Origin: Bacteroides ovatus
Lineage (GTDB): Bacteria > Bacteroidota > Bacteroidia > Bacteroidales > Bacteroidaceae
Reading direction: 5' to 3'
Length of the DNA: 64,000 bases
Assembly (NCBI RefSeq): GCF_001314995.1
Contig: NZ_CP012938.1
Coordinates: 5,580,001 to 5,644,000 of the forward strand
In this document: piece after piece, positions 1 through 8,393 of the stretch
How the letters are laid out: every line of letters starts with the position of its first letter
Position numbering within the stretch: position 1 is the stretch's first letter
Notes under the pieces: model-generated
Database searches by the model: none
Told to the model about the DNA's origin: nothing
What the model saw: the letters and a program-made list of their open reading frames with translations, nothing else
Position numbers and translations under genes: made by a program

Positions 1-678
1 ACATTCTACCGTGAGGATGAAGGGATCTATTCTACCGGTTCACAGTTGGATATGTGCTATCCTATGTTGGTAGGTGTTGTACCTGATTCTTTGTACAATA
101 AAGTGAAAGAGAATGTCGTTGCCATGACCGAAGAAAAATATAAAGGACATATTGCTGTAGGTTTGGTTGGAGTGCCTATTTTGACAGAATGGGCTGTTCG
201 GAATAAACAAGTGGATTTCTTCTATCAAATGATGAAGAAACGTGATTATCCCGGTTATCTATATATGATTGACCATGGTGCGACAGCGACTTGGGAATAT
301 TGGAGCGGAGAACGAAGTCGTGTGCACAATTGTTACAATGGAATTGGTACTTGGTTTTATCAGGCTGTAGGAGGAATACGTCTTGACGAGGCTAACCCTG
401 GATATCGTCACTTCTATGTCGATCCTCAAATTCCAAACGGTGTGACCTGGGCAAAAGTAACGAAAGAATCACCTTATGGCACAATTGCCGTTAATTGGAA
501 GTTGAAAGATGATAATCAGTTGAATCTTCAATTGACAATTCCTGCCGGAACAACGGCTACAGTTTGCATCCCTAATAATGCTGTCTCATGTAAAAAGAAT
601 AAGAAGAAAGTGAGCGTTAAGGAGCAGACTGTTGATGTAGAAGCAGGGCATTATGATTTTCTATTTAATTTGAAATAG
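1..678 (+). CDS. alpha-L-rhamnosidase, GH78-type, C-terminal part (5' end outside window)
   Basis: The frame is open from base 1, so only the last 225 residues are present. The segment has the late (alpha/alpha)6-barrel sequence typical of bacterial rhamnosidases, including a motif reading ATATWEYWSGERSRVHNCYNG-like at about residues 95-115, then a short C-terminal beta-sandwich ending LFNLK. Family members remove terminal alpha-L-rhamnose from plant glycans such as rhamnogalacturonan and are usually exported in Bacteroides. The signal peptide and catalytic acids lie upstream of the window and cannot be checked. No terminator directly follows the stop; the next kilobase is the repeat-rich gap before the GH31 gene. 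Family assignment is strong, substrate is inference. Confidence 0.85.
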   Translation, partial: TFYREDEGIYSTGSQLDMCYPMLVGVVPDSLYNKVKENVVAMTEEKYKGHIAVGLVGVPILTEWAVRNKQVDFFYQMMKKRDYPGYLYMIDHGATATWEYWSGERSRVHNCYNGIGTWFYQAVGGIRLDEANPGYRHFYVDPQIPNGVTWAKVTKESPYGTIAVNWKLKDDNQLNLQLTIPAGTTATVCIPNNAVSCKKNKKKVSVKEQTVDVEAGHYDFLFNLK

Positions 679-710
679 ATACCCTACTAGAGTGTATTTA
701 TGATTTTCAT

Positions 711-1254
711 TTCTCATATTCTCATTCATTAATCATAAATGGCAGAAGACTAATAGGATAGACTATGAGAAATGATTTTTAAGATGGTATTTCTCATAGT
801 TTTTCCGTCAAATACCCCGTATTTTACCTTATTTCTCATACTTGTTGGATGCATTTCTCATAGTGTTTTTCTAATCAACCTATACAAGAATAAAGAAACA
901 GCTAGTCAACCATTATCAGGGAAGTACATATTCTCCTTGTCCCATATATTGTGGGAAAGTGTTCCCTACTAGTAGGGAAAAGATTCTCTTATTTTGTGGG
1001 AATAAATTCTCATAATATTAGGGAACATTTTCCCATAATATATGGGACAATCGGAACTACAGTTTATCTTCAACCAGAAAAAAGGAGAAGATAGTATTTA
1101 ACTATGAGAAATACTCTGAAATACTATGAGAATAAGGTGAATTTTAAGCTAAAATAGAAGGCGTATTATGAGAAATGCCGTCTTAGAAAGTCTTTCTCAT
1201 AAGCTATTTATTTGATTATTTGCTGTTTATCAGTCACCTATGAGAATATGAGAA
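711..1254. repeat. array of 12 copies of TATGAGAA in both orientations
   Basis: TTCTCATA begins at 711, 791, 833, 855, 1007 and 1194; TATGAGAA begins at 764, 1103, 1125, 1167, 1239 and 1247. That is six copies in each direction in about 545 bases, with irregular spacing and near-miss variants between them. The copies can pair with one another to form many alternative hairpins. This is not a CRISPR array (no fixed spacer length, both orientations mixed). Function unknown. Confidence 0.9.
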
Positions 1255-1541
1255 AGGAAAATGAAAAATCTTCTCTAGAAGCTGCTGAATTTTTTATTGA
1301 TACATTTAAAAACGCACCGTAATAAACTAATTTATCATTTAATTTAAGTCTGTGCAGAAACAAAATTAACTTTAGGAAAATTGTCCAGTAAATGGACTTG
1401 AAGTTAATCGCTTTGATTATTATTTTTATATGATTCTTTTTAAATTTCTCTTTAGTGGTTTCTTAAATTTCAAGCGTTCATAGTATAAAGTTCAATAGAT
1501 ATAGGTAAAAAGTTAGGATTGGTGTTTGAAATTCCCAATAT

Positions 1542-1583
1542 TCCTCCGGTCTGTTTATTCTTCTTTTATGAGTGACCGGAGGA
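1542..1583 (+). promoter_or_regulatory. 10-bp perfect hairpin upstream of GH31 gene
   Basis: TCCTCCGGTC at 1542-1551 is exactly complementary to GACCGGAGGA at 1574-1583, with a 22-base AT-rich loop. No T-run follows on either strand, so it is not a classical intrinsic terminator. It lies 126 bases before the GH31 start and could be a leader-RNA structure or an operator; nothing in the sequence decides between them. Confidence 0.45.
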
Positions 1584-1625
1584 GTTGCTGGAAATCCTGT
1601 TTGACCAAAATGAAAATATGATATC

Positions 1626-1697
1626 ATGAGGACTGTTTTCAAAGCTTTTGATTATGCAATTGCCAGACTAAAATCCGTTGGCGGAACTAATAACTAA
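1626..1697 (+). other. possible 23-aa leader ORF or gene remnant before GH31
   Basis: An ATG frame of 23 codons (MRTVFKAFDYAIARLKSVGG then TNN) ends 12 bases before the GH31 start codon. It resembles no protein I recognise and has no clear ribosome-binding site. It could be a translated leader, the leftover of a lost gene, or chance. Low confidence that it is expressed. Confidence 0.2.
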
Positions 1698-1709
1698 AAT
1701 AATATTTAA

Positions 1710-3854
1710 ATGAGAAAAAGAATATCGTTATTGCAAATGGCTGTTTTCTTCTTTACGGCTCAGGTAGCTTGGGCAGGTAATATAAAAACAGAAAAAGTAA
1801 CACTGGTAGGAAATGGAATTGTAGAATTTATCCCCGTAGGGTATGATGTTTCCCGTACGCCTTCATTAATTCTTTCCCATGAACCGGAAAAGAAAGGTGG
1901 AGTACCGGAAAACTGGAAATTAGTTCCTCAATTTACGATGACTGATGGCAAGGCAAATGCCTCATTGGATGTTCCAGCCGGAACAAGTCTGTATGGAGGT
2001 GGTGAAGTGACCGGTCCGTTGCTGCGTAATGGGCAAAAGATTAAAATGTGGAATACGGATAATGGTATGTATCGGGTTGATGGTGGCTCACGTCTGTATC
2101 AAACGCATCCGTGGGTATTGGGTGTTCGTCCGGACGGGACAGCATTTGGCGTATTGTTTGATAGTTTTTGGAAGGCTGAATTGATTACTAATTCAGATAA
2201 AATTGAATTTAATACTGAAGGAGCACCTTTTCGTACTTATATCATAGATCGTGAATCTCCGCAAGCAGTATTAAAAGGACTTGCCGAATTGACCGGTACT
2301 ATAAGTATGCCTCCCAGATGGGCAATCGGTTATCATCAGTCTCGTTTTTCTTACGTGCCGGAAGCTAGAGTGAAAGAAGTTGCCAATACTTTTCGTGAAA
2401 AGAAGATACCGTGCGATGTAATATGGTTTGATATCAACTATATGGATGAATTCCGTGTATTCACGATCAATAACAGGGATTTTCCAGATCCGAAGCGCAT
2501 GAATAAGTATCTGCATGATAATGGATTCCATTCCGTGTATATGATAGATCCAGGCGTAAAAGTGGATGATAACTATTTTGTATATAAAACCGGAAAAGAG
2601 CAAAATGCTTTTGTTTGTGATATCTATCGTAATGAGTTTCACGGGAAAGTATGGCCGGGTGCTTGCGCATTTCCTGACTTTACCCGTCCGGAGACGCGCA
2701 CTTGGTGGTCCGGACTTTATAAAGACTTTATGGCTAATGGAATAGATGGCATTTGGAATGATATGAATGAACCGTCTGTATTTGATGGTCCTGGGGGAAC
2801 GATGCCGGAGAACAATATTCATTTAGGAGGAGGCAATTTACCTATTGGTAGCCATTTAATGTATCATAACGCTTATGGTCGTCTGATGGTCGAAGCTTCT
2901 TATAATGGCATGATGGCTGCTAATCCAAGCAAACGTCCATTTCTTCTTTCCCGCTCCAATATTATTGGCGGACAGCGTTATGCAGCCATGTGGACGGGCG
3001 ATAACGAAGCTACTTATGAACAGATGAAACTTTCTGTACCGATGTCTATTACATTGGGGTTGTCCGGTCAGCCTTTCAATGGTCCGGATATAGGTGGATT
3101 TGCTGGGAATACGACTCCCGATTTGTGGGGAAACTGGTTAGGCTTCGGTGCATTTTTCCCTTTTTCCAGAGGACATGCTTCCTGTGATACAAATAACAAG
3201 GAACCGTGGGCATTTACTAAAGATATAGAAAAGGAATCACGCATGGCATTAGAACGTCGTTACCGTTTGCTGCCTTATCTCTACACTGCTTTTCATGTGG
3301 CTCATAAAGATGGACAGCCTGTGATGGCTCCGGTTTTCTTTGCCGATCCGAAAGATGAAAGTTTGCGTGCTGAAGAGCAAGCTTTCATGTTGGGGACAGA
3401 CCTGTTGATAATTCCTGCATTTGCAAAGAATCCTTCTCTACCCAAAGGAATTTGGGAAAATTTATCTTTGGTTAAAGGAGATACAAAAGGTAAATATCAG
3501 GCTAAATTAAAAGTGAGAGGTGGTTCTATTATTCCAGTAGGCAAAATAATTCAGAATGTGAATGAAAATTCATTCGACCCATTGACTTTAGTTGTTTGCC
3601 CGGATGAGGATGGCAGAGCGGAAGGCTCTCTGTATTGGGACAAAGGAGATGGATGGGGATTTCAGAAAGGAGATTATAAACAGCTAACTTTTAAAGCAGA
3701 GTTAGTAGACGGGCATCATCTTATTGTAAAAGTGACAGACGATAAAGGGGAAGACCAAATTGATTTTGGAATGATAAAGGTAGAAGTATTGCATGCTGGC
3801 CATACTTATAAATCTTCTGGTGATATAGCTAAAGGCATTACAGTGAAATTGTAA
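1710..3854 (+). CDS. GH31 family alpha-glycosidase (alpha-glucosidase-like), exported
   Basis: A 714-residue protein with a signal peptide (MRKRISLLQMAVFFFTAQVA then WAG), an N-terminal beta-sandwich, the TIM barrel, and C-terminal beta domains: the full GH31 plan. The catalytic nucleophile is D351 in the motif GIWNDMNEPS; the acid/base is D431 in MWTGDNEA. The insert with GMMAANPSKRPFLLSRS precedes the acid/base as in alpha-glucosidases. GH31 enzymes are retaining exo-glycosidases acting on alpha-glucosides or alpha-xylosides; the exact sugar cannot be read from sequence. It has no lipobox, so a periplasmic location is likely. It stands alone between two repeat- and hairpin-rich gaps and may be transcribed by itself. 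Confidence 0.93.
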   Translation: MRKRISLLQMAVFFFTAQVAWAGNIKTEKVTLVGNGIVEFIPVGYDVSRTPSLILSHEPEKKGGVPENWKLVPQFTMTDGKANASLDVPAGTSLYGGGEVTGPLLRNGQKIKMWNTDNGMYRVDGGSRLYQTHPWVLGVRPDGTAFGVLFDSFWKAELITNSDKIEFNTEGAPFRTYIIDRESPQAVLKGLAELTGTISMPPRWAIGYHQSRFSYVPEARVKEVANTFREKKIPCDVIWFDINYMDEFRVFTINNRDFPDPKRMNKYLHDNGFHSVYMIDPGVKVDDNYFVYKTGKEQNAFVCDIYRNEFHGKVWPGACAFPDFTRPETRTWWSGLYKDFMANGIDGIWNDMNEPSVFDGPGGTMPENNIHLGGGNLPIGSHLMYHNAYGRLMVEASYNGMMAANPSKRPFLLSRSNIIGGQRYAAMWTGDNEATYEQMKLSVPMSITLGLSGQPFNGPDIGGFAGNTTPDLWGNWLGFGAFFPFSRGHASCDTNNKEPWAFTKDIEKESRMALERRYRLLPYLYTAFHVAHKDGQPVMAPVFFADPKDESLRAEEQAFMLGTDLLIIPAFAKNPSLPKGIWENLSLVKGDTKGKYQAKLKVRGGSIIPVGKIIQNVNENSFDPLTLVVCPDEDGRAEGSLYWDKGDGWGFQKGDYKQLTFKAELVDGHHLIVKVTDDKGEDQIDFGMIKVEVLHAGHTYKSSGDIAKGITVKL

Positions 3855-3963
3855 AGGAGAATACAATAAATGAGGAGTTCGTTTATTTAACCATCTTCTT
3901 TTTGTACTGTTTAGAACTAAACTTCATCCTTATAATCCAAATGTGATTACTAAAAATAGCTTC

Positions 3964-3998
3964 CAGTCAAAAACATCAGTAAAAAAGGTTTTTGACTG
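3964..3998 (+). terminator. hairpin after GH31 gene
   Basis: CAGTCAAAAAC (3964-3974) pairs perfectly with GTTTTTGACTG (3988-3998). It is the first of three successive hairpins downstream of the GH31 stop. It has no long T-run behind it, so it may be a processing or stabilising structure rather than a terminator. Confidence 0.4.
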
Positions 3999-4014
3999 AA
4001 AGCGAACCGAAAGC

Positions 4015-4045
4015 AAAAAAGAGAGATGAGTTCAGTCTCTTTTTT
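4015..4045 (+). terminator. intrinsic-terminator-like hairpin with A/T tails
   Basis: AAAAAAGAGA (4015-4024) pairs with TCTCTTTTTT (4036-4045) around an 11-base loop. The A-tract before and T-tract after the stem make it look like a bidirectional intrinsic terminator, the best candidate for ending the GH31 transcript. Confidence 0.6.
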
Positions 4046-4067
4046 AGAGCCTCTATATTCGTTTAAT

Positions 4068-4120
4068 AGAGCCTCTGTTTAAGTGAAATGCAGGCTTCGT
4101 TTCACTTAAACAGAGGCTCT
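4068..4120. repeat. 21-bp perfect inverted repeat
   Basis: The arms 4068-4088 and 4100-4120 are perfectly complementary (core AGAGCCTCTGTTTAAG), with an 11-base loop. A shorter copy of the arm start, AGAGCCTCT, also occurs just upstream at about 4046. The stem is followed by GTTTTATT, a weak T-run. It may be a strong terminator insulating the KilA-N gene from the GH31 gene. Confidence 0.7.
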
Positions 4121-4204
4121 GTTTTATTCACCTGACGCGTTCTTTGACTTGTTGTAAACGAAAACTATTCATAAATAATGTGTTAGGGATTGAAGGGAAA
4201 AGTG

Positions 4205-4213
4205 TACCTTTGC
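4205..4213 (+). promoter_or_regulatory. Bacteroides -7 promoter box upstream of KilA-N gene
   Basis: TACCTTTGC matches the Bacteroidetes -7 consensus TAnnTTTG followed by a pyrimidine, 26 bases before the start codon. A clear -33 TTTG at the usual spacing is not visible. It would give a leader of about 19 bases. Confidence 0.6.
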
Positions 4214-4238
4214 CCATCGTTTAACCGGAGAAGACAAG

Positions 4239-5036
4239 ATGACCAAAATAACAGTATTGACTACAGACATCAATGTAGTGTCTATTAATAACGAAGATTA
4301 TATCTGCATTACTGACATGCTAAAAGCCAAAGATGGCGATTTCTTCATATCAGACTGGCTGAGAAACAGGAATACACTGGAATACCTCGGTATATGGGAG
4401 CGGTTGTATAACCCAGGATTTAATTATGGCGAATTCGCCACAATTAGAAATCAGTCGGGGTTGAACAGTTTCAAAATCAGCGTGAAAGAATACGTGGAGA
4501 AGACCCATGCTATCGGTATTCAAGCGAAAGCCGGAAGATATGGAGGCACCTATGCACACAAGGACATCGCATTTGAATTTGGAATGTGGATTAGTGCTGA
4601 ATTTAAAATCTATTTAGTCCGCGAGTTCCAGCGCCTTAAGGAGCAGGAACTCGCGCAACTGGGCTGGAGTGCCAAGCGAGAACTGTCGAAAATAAATTAC
4701 CGCATCCACACCGATGCTATCAAACAAAACCTTATCCCGGCAGAAGTCACACCACAACAAGCTTCCCGCATCTACGCCAGCGAAGCCGATGTGCTGAACG
4801 TTGCCATGTTCGGCCTCACTGCCCTCGAATGGCGCGATGCGCATCCCGACCTGAAAGGAAACGTCCGCGACTATGCCACGGTGAACGAATTGATTTGTCT
4901 CTCGAACATGGAGAATCTGAATGCCGTATTCATAGGAGAAGGACTTCCTCAGCACGAAAGGCTTGTCCGGCTGAACCGGATAGCTATCCAGCAGATGCAG
5001 ATACTGGAAGATGTAAACAAGAAGTACCTCAAGTAG
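4239..5036 (+). CDS. KilA-N domain protein
   Basis: A 265-residue soluble protein. Residues about 8-125 look like a KilA-N DNA-binding domain, with the C-terminal signature of that family reading FEFGMWISAEFKIYLVREF near residues 111-129. The rest is mostly helical and ends LEDVNKKYLK. KilA-N domains are found in phage antirepressors and related DNA-binding proteins, but here there is no integrase, terminase or structural phage gene nearby. The second half has higher GC than neighbouring genes, which hints at a separate origin. It has its own promoter box and terminator, so it is a single-gene unit. The family call is good; the role is unknown. Confidence 0.8.
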   Translation: MTKITVLTTDINVVSINNEDYICITDMLKAKDGDFFISDWLRNRNTLEYLGIWERLYNPGFNYGEFATIRNQSGLNSFKISVKEYVEKTHAIGIQAKAGRYGGTYAHKDIAFEFGMWISAEFKIYLVREFQRLKEQELAQLGWSAKRELSKINYRIHTDAIKQNLIPAEVTPQQASRIYASEADVLNVAMFGLTALEWRDAHPDLKGNVRDYATVNELICLSNMENLNAVFIGEGLPQHERLVRLNRIAIQQMQILEDVNKKYLK

Positions 5037-5092
5037 CTGCTTTTACCAGAATGAACCGATAGATTTTTAGCACGACAACTATAATAGTTTTC

Positions 5093-5130
5093 GTCCCGCT
5101 CCGCACACCGACTTGTGTGTGGAGTGGGAC
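5093..5130 (+). terminator. terminator of KilA-N gene
   Basis: GTCCCGCTCCGCACA and TGTGTGGAGTGGGAC form a nearly perfect stem (mismatches are G-T type) around a short loop, followed by GTTTTCGTTT and preceded by AGTTTTC. This is a plausible intrinsic terminator 57 bases after the KilA-N stop. Confidence 0.65.
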
Positions 5131-5213
5131 GTTTTCGTTTACGGCAAGCCATGTACCCCTACATGTACGGATTCGGCTTCCTATCAAATAATAATGCTTG
5201 ATTTACAATGTGT

Positions 5214-5267
5214 TATCAATGAAAAAGGGGATGCATCTATGAAGACGCATCCCCTTTTTCATTGATA
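5214..5267. terminator. bidirectional terminator between KilA-N (+) and SusC (-)
   Basis: A 21-bp perfect inverted repeat (arms 5214-5234 and 5247-5267; GC core GGGGATGC / GCATCCCC) flanked by AAAAA and TTTTT lies between convergent genes. The T-run sits within the arm on each strand, as expected for a terminator used in both directions, mainly for the six-gene minus-strand operon ending at 5292. Confidence 0.8.
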
Positions 5268-5291
5268 CTACTATGAGTATTTATCAGTTTA

Positions 5292-8200
5292 TTAGAATGT
5301 AAGTTGTACTCCTAAGTTAAACACGCGCTGGTTCATGTATGCATCACCGGCGGAGTTGGACTTGATTTCCGGGTCTTGTTGATACTTATCAAAACTTGTC
5401 CATGTAAACATGTTGTAAGCATTGAGATAGACACGGAGGTTTGTAAGCCATGAAGGCAACACTTTTGTGGGCACTTGATAGGAGACGTCGATGGTTTTCA
5501 AGCGGATGTACCAAGCATCAATCAACCAAAAGTCGGACATATACGCTGCTGCGCTGTTTACAGTCGACGGATTGCTTGTTAAGCGCGGAAATTCGATGGC
5601 TTCACCGTTCAGGTAGCGTTCTAATGTCCAGCGTTTCTGGTGTAGAGGTTGGAATTGACTCTTGAAAGGTTCGATACCTGTGCCGTTTACCGAGAAACTG
5701 TAGTTGAACGAACCTTGGAAGAGTACGCTCACTGACAATCCTTTCCACGAACCACCGATTGTCCATCCCAACGTGGTGTTGGGTAAGTTTGGCTTACCAA
5801 TAGCTCCCTTGTCGAAGTCGTTGATAACACCGTCTCCGTTCAAATCTTTGTATTTCAAGTCGCCGGCTTGGATAGGAACGTCGGTATTGGGCACAGCCGG
5901 TGCATTTGCGGCTCCTGCATGAATCAAGTCCACTTCTTCAGGTGTATAATAACCTATCCAAGTGTAACCGAATGGTTGACCGATAGGACGACCTGTTGCC
6001 GACAACCAATCGTATCTTTGTTGTGCTTCGGCATTAAATTCTACCTTATTCTTAGCATACGAGAATACGAAGTTGGTATTGAAGTTGAACTCACCGAAAC
6101 GGTCTTGATAACCAATCTGTCCGTCGAAACCCATATTGCTGGTGCGTGCCACGTTGATAGGTGAAGTACCCACACCTAAGATCTGCGGTATGTCATTGCG
6201 TTTCACAAGCTGATTGTATCGTTTGTCATAGAACCAGTCGAAAGTAAATGAGAAGCGGTCGAATGCATTGAAGTCGAGACCTATATCAAACTTCTTGGCT
6301 TCTTCCCATGTCACACTGCTATTGCCAAGGTCACCTTCCGTAATAGCAGTGGAAGTGACATCGCTTTGTCCGAAATTATAAGCATTATCAGTTGCTGTAT
6401 ATATCTGGTTGTAAAGGTAGCGGTTACCCATAGCTACGTCCGAACCTACAATACCATACGAAGCTCTGATTTTCAATAGTTGGATGAAAGAAATGTTATC
6501 CTTGAAGAACGATTCTTCGGAGATACGCCAACCCACACCAATAGCAGGGAATATTCCGTAGCGGTGTCCTTCGGCAAAACGGTCGGTACCGTTGTATGCA
6601 ACATTGAAGTCGACCAGATATTTATCTTTATATTTGTAACCTACGGTAGCGGTAAGACCCTGAAAGTTTTCGGGAATCTTTTCTCCTGTATCGTCTGGAT
6701 TTTTTTCTACGGTACGGCTTTGGCGGCTATACAGCAACGTGGCACTAACGTCATGTATTCCATTGAATATGCGTGCATAGTTGATGGAGGCCTGAACATC
6801 CAGATTTTTCACAGCCTGGTTGGTTCCGGCCGTCAGAGCATACTGTGAATAAGCATATTTACGGTTGGGGTTGATGTTATACTGATCCGTAGTAGGATCG
6901 TAGTGGTAGGTAGGGTACGCATCTTTTCCACGGTTTACTTTGCGGAAGACTTCGTCAATGGTAGAGTAAGCAATACGAGCATTGGCTGACAATCCTTTGG
7001 TGAGCCAATCCATCTTCCAGTTCACACCGTAGAGAATGTTGTTATCGTTACGGCGTGTACGCGTGTAACCTTCGTTAGCCAAACGTGCATTCAATGTAGG
7101 TCCGTAACCGTCCACATCTGAAAGATAAGCATACGATCCGTCCGGATTGAGTACCGGTGCCGAATAGGGGTGCATGGCGGTGAAATTGTAAATCTCGCCT
7201 GTAGCATTCAGACTACTCGGTTCGTTGATGTTCATGAAGCGCGAACTGAAGTCCAGACGCATAGTCAGATTATCAGTAACAGTAAAGTCCAAGTTGGTAC
7301 GGTAGTCAAAACGGCGGTAAAAATAGCCGGTATTCACATCGTCATCCGCTTTAGCAAAGTTACGAACCAAACCACCTTGTGAGAAATACCCCCCGGATAC
7401 GAAGTATTTCAAACGTTTGGTACCACCCGATACGTCGACATTGATGTTCGACTGCATAGCCGATTTTTTGAACACTTCGTCGTACCAGTTTACATTAGGA
7501 TGTCCGTATGGGTCGGAACCGTCTTTAAACAGTTCCAAATCATGTTGTGTAAACATTTTAGTCAAACCATCGTTAGTACGTGCCTCGTTGACTAACAGGG
7601 CGGTGTTGTATGAGTCTAAGAAGTTGGGTTTACGGACAGGTATCTGACCGCCGGCTTCTGCACGCACATGGATCACAGGTTTTCCTTCTTCACCGCGACG
7701 TGTCTTGACTACCAACACACCGTTAGCACCCTTGATACCATAAATAGCAGTCGTTGATGCATCTTTCAAAATAGATATGCTTTCAATCTCATTGACATTG
7801 ATTTGTGACAGCTGTTCGTAACTGTATTCCACATCATCAACCATAATAAGCGGCTTGTTACCGTCCTCATTCAAGGAACTGACACCACGGATAAAGAAGT
7901 CGGAAGCATCTTTTCCCGGCTGACCGGAACGTTGCTGACTGAAGAAGCCGGGCAGTTTACCCGATAATGTATTCTGTAAGCTACTTGTAGGAACTCTACG
8001 TAATTCGTTGGCTTGAATACCGCTCACGGCACCGGTCAAAGTGATACGTTTCGCGCTGCCGCGACCTGTGATAACAACTTCGTTCAGGTTGTTGGCTTCG
8101 GAAACCCTTAATGCGATATTCAGTGTGCGCTGATTTGTTATTGCGACTTCCTGATTTTGATAGCCCACAAACGAAAATACCAATGTTTCGCCACGTTTCA

Positions 8201-8387
8201 CTTCCAGCGAATATTTTCCATCTATATTGGTGATGGTACCCCTTCCGGCTCCCTTTACCAGAATACCAGCTCCGATAAGCGGTTCGTTGCTTTCCCCATC
8301 AATAATGGTACCGCTTATCGTAAACGATTGGGAGTATGCCTGTACAATGCAGAGGAGGCACAAGAATGTTATAATTACTCTTTTCAT
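5292..8387 (-). CDS. SusC-like TonB-dependent outer-membrane transporter
   Basis: A 1031-residue protein with a signal peptide (MKRVIITFLCLLCIVQAYSQ), a CarboxypepD_reg-like beta-sandwich at about residues 22-95 (FTISGTIIDGESNEPLIGAG), a TonB plug with the usual SusC motif IKDASTTAIYGIKGANGVL-like near residue 205-225, and a 22-strand barrel ending FNLGVQLTF. SusC proteins import oligosaccharides with a SusD lid. It is the last gene of the minus-strand operon, starting 6 bases after the stop of a SusD gene that already has its own SusC upstream, so its partner may be the distant first gene (14603-16447). No STN domain is present, so it is unlikely to signal to an anti-sigma factor. Confidence 0.95.
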   Translation of the reverse strand: MKRVIITFLCLLCIVQAYSQSFTISGTIIDGESNEPLIGAGILVKGAGRGTITNIDGKYSLEVKRGETLVFSFVGYQNQEVAITNQRTLNIALRVSEANNLNEVVITGRGSAKRITLTGAVSGIQANELRRVPTSSLQNTLSGKLPGFFSQQRSGQPGKDASDFFIRGVSSLNEDGNKPLIMVDDVEYSYEQLSQINVNEIESISILKDASTTAIYGIKGANGVLVVKTRRGEEGKPVIHVRAEAGGQIPVRKPNFLDSYNTALLVNEARTNDGLTKMFTQHDLELFKDGSDPYGHPNVNWYDEVFKKSAMQSNINVDVSGGTKRLKYFVSGGYFSQGGLVRNFAKADDDVNTGYFYRRFDYRTNLDFTVTDNLTMRLDFSSRFMNINEPSSLNATGEIYNFTAMHPYSAPVLNPDGSYAYLSDVDGYGPTLNARLANEGYTRTRRNDNNILYGVNWKMDWLTKGLSANARIAYSTIDEVFRKVNRGKDAYPTYHYDPTTDQYNINPNRKYAYSQYALTAGTNQAVKNLDVQASINYARIFNGIHDVSATLLYSRQSRTVEKNPDDTGEKIPENFQGLTATVGYKYKDKYLVDFNVAYNGTDRFAEGHRYGIFPAIGVGWRISEESFFKDNISFIQLLKIRASYGIVGSDVAMGNRYLYNQIYTATDNAYNFGQSDVTSTAITEGDLGNSSVTWEEAKKFDIGLDFNAFDRFSFTFDWFYDKRYNQLVKRNDIPQILGVGTSPINVARTSNMGFDGQIGYQDRFGEFNFNTNFVFSYAKNKVEFNAEAQQRYDWLSATGRPIGQPFGYTWIGYYTPEEVDLIHAGAANAPAVPNTDVPIQAGDLKYKDLNGDGVINDFDKGAIGKPNLPNTTLGWTIGGSWKGLSVSVLFQGSFNYSFSVNGTGIEPFKSQFQPLHQKRWTLERYLNGEAIEFPRLTSNPSTVNSAAAYMSDFWLIDAWYIRLKTIDVSYQVPTKVLPSWLTNLRVYLNAYNMFTWTSFDKYQQDPEIKSNSAGDAYMNQRVFNLGVQLTF

Positions 8388-8393
8388 AAGATA

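Larger units (their letters stand above)
679..1709. other. long intergenic region between GH78 and GH31 genes
   Basis: These 1031 bases hold no convincing gene. The first half (711-1254) is dominated by the 8-base word TATGAGAA and its complement TTCTCATA (listed separately) interleaved with GGGAA/TTCCC words around 930-1050, including the palindrome TCCCTACTAGTAGGGA near 963. The second half is AT-rich, with a 10-bp inverted repeat at 1542-1583 and a 23-codon open frame at 1626-1697 just before the GH31 start. I could not find a clean TAnnTTTG promoter box here. Confidence 0.8.

Noticed and set aside
772..972. 66-residue open frame in the intergenic repeat region
   Set aside because: It runs through the TTCTCATA array, has low-complexity hydrophobic sequence, no recognisable domain and no promoter or ribosome-binding site.
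711..1254. CRISPR array or IS remnant
   Set aside because: Repeats occur in both orientations with irregular spacing; there is no transposase fragment.
2271..2822. 183-residue minus-strand frame opposite GH31
   Set aside because: It lies wholly within the GH31 coding sequence and has no homology or initiation signals.
4239..5036. Prophage remnant
   Set aside because: Only a single KilA-N gene is present; no integrase, attachment-site duplication or structural genes were seen.
4829..5152. Open frames overlapping the 3' half of the KilA-N gene on both strands
   Set aside because: They are shadows of the GC-richer coding sequence, with arginine- and proline-rich, domain-free translations.
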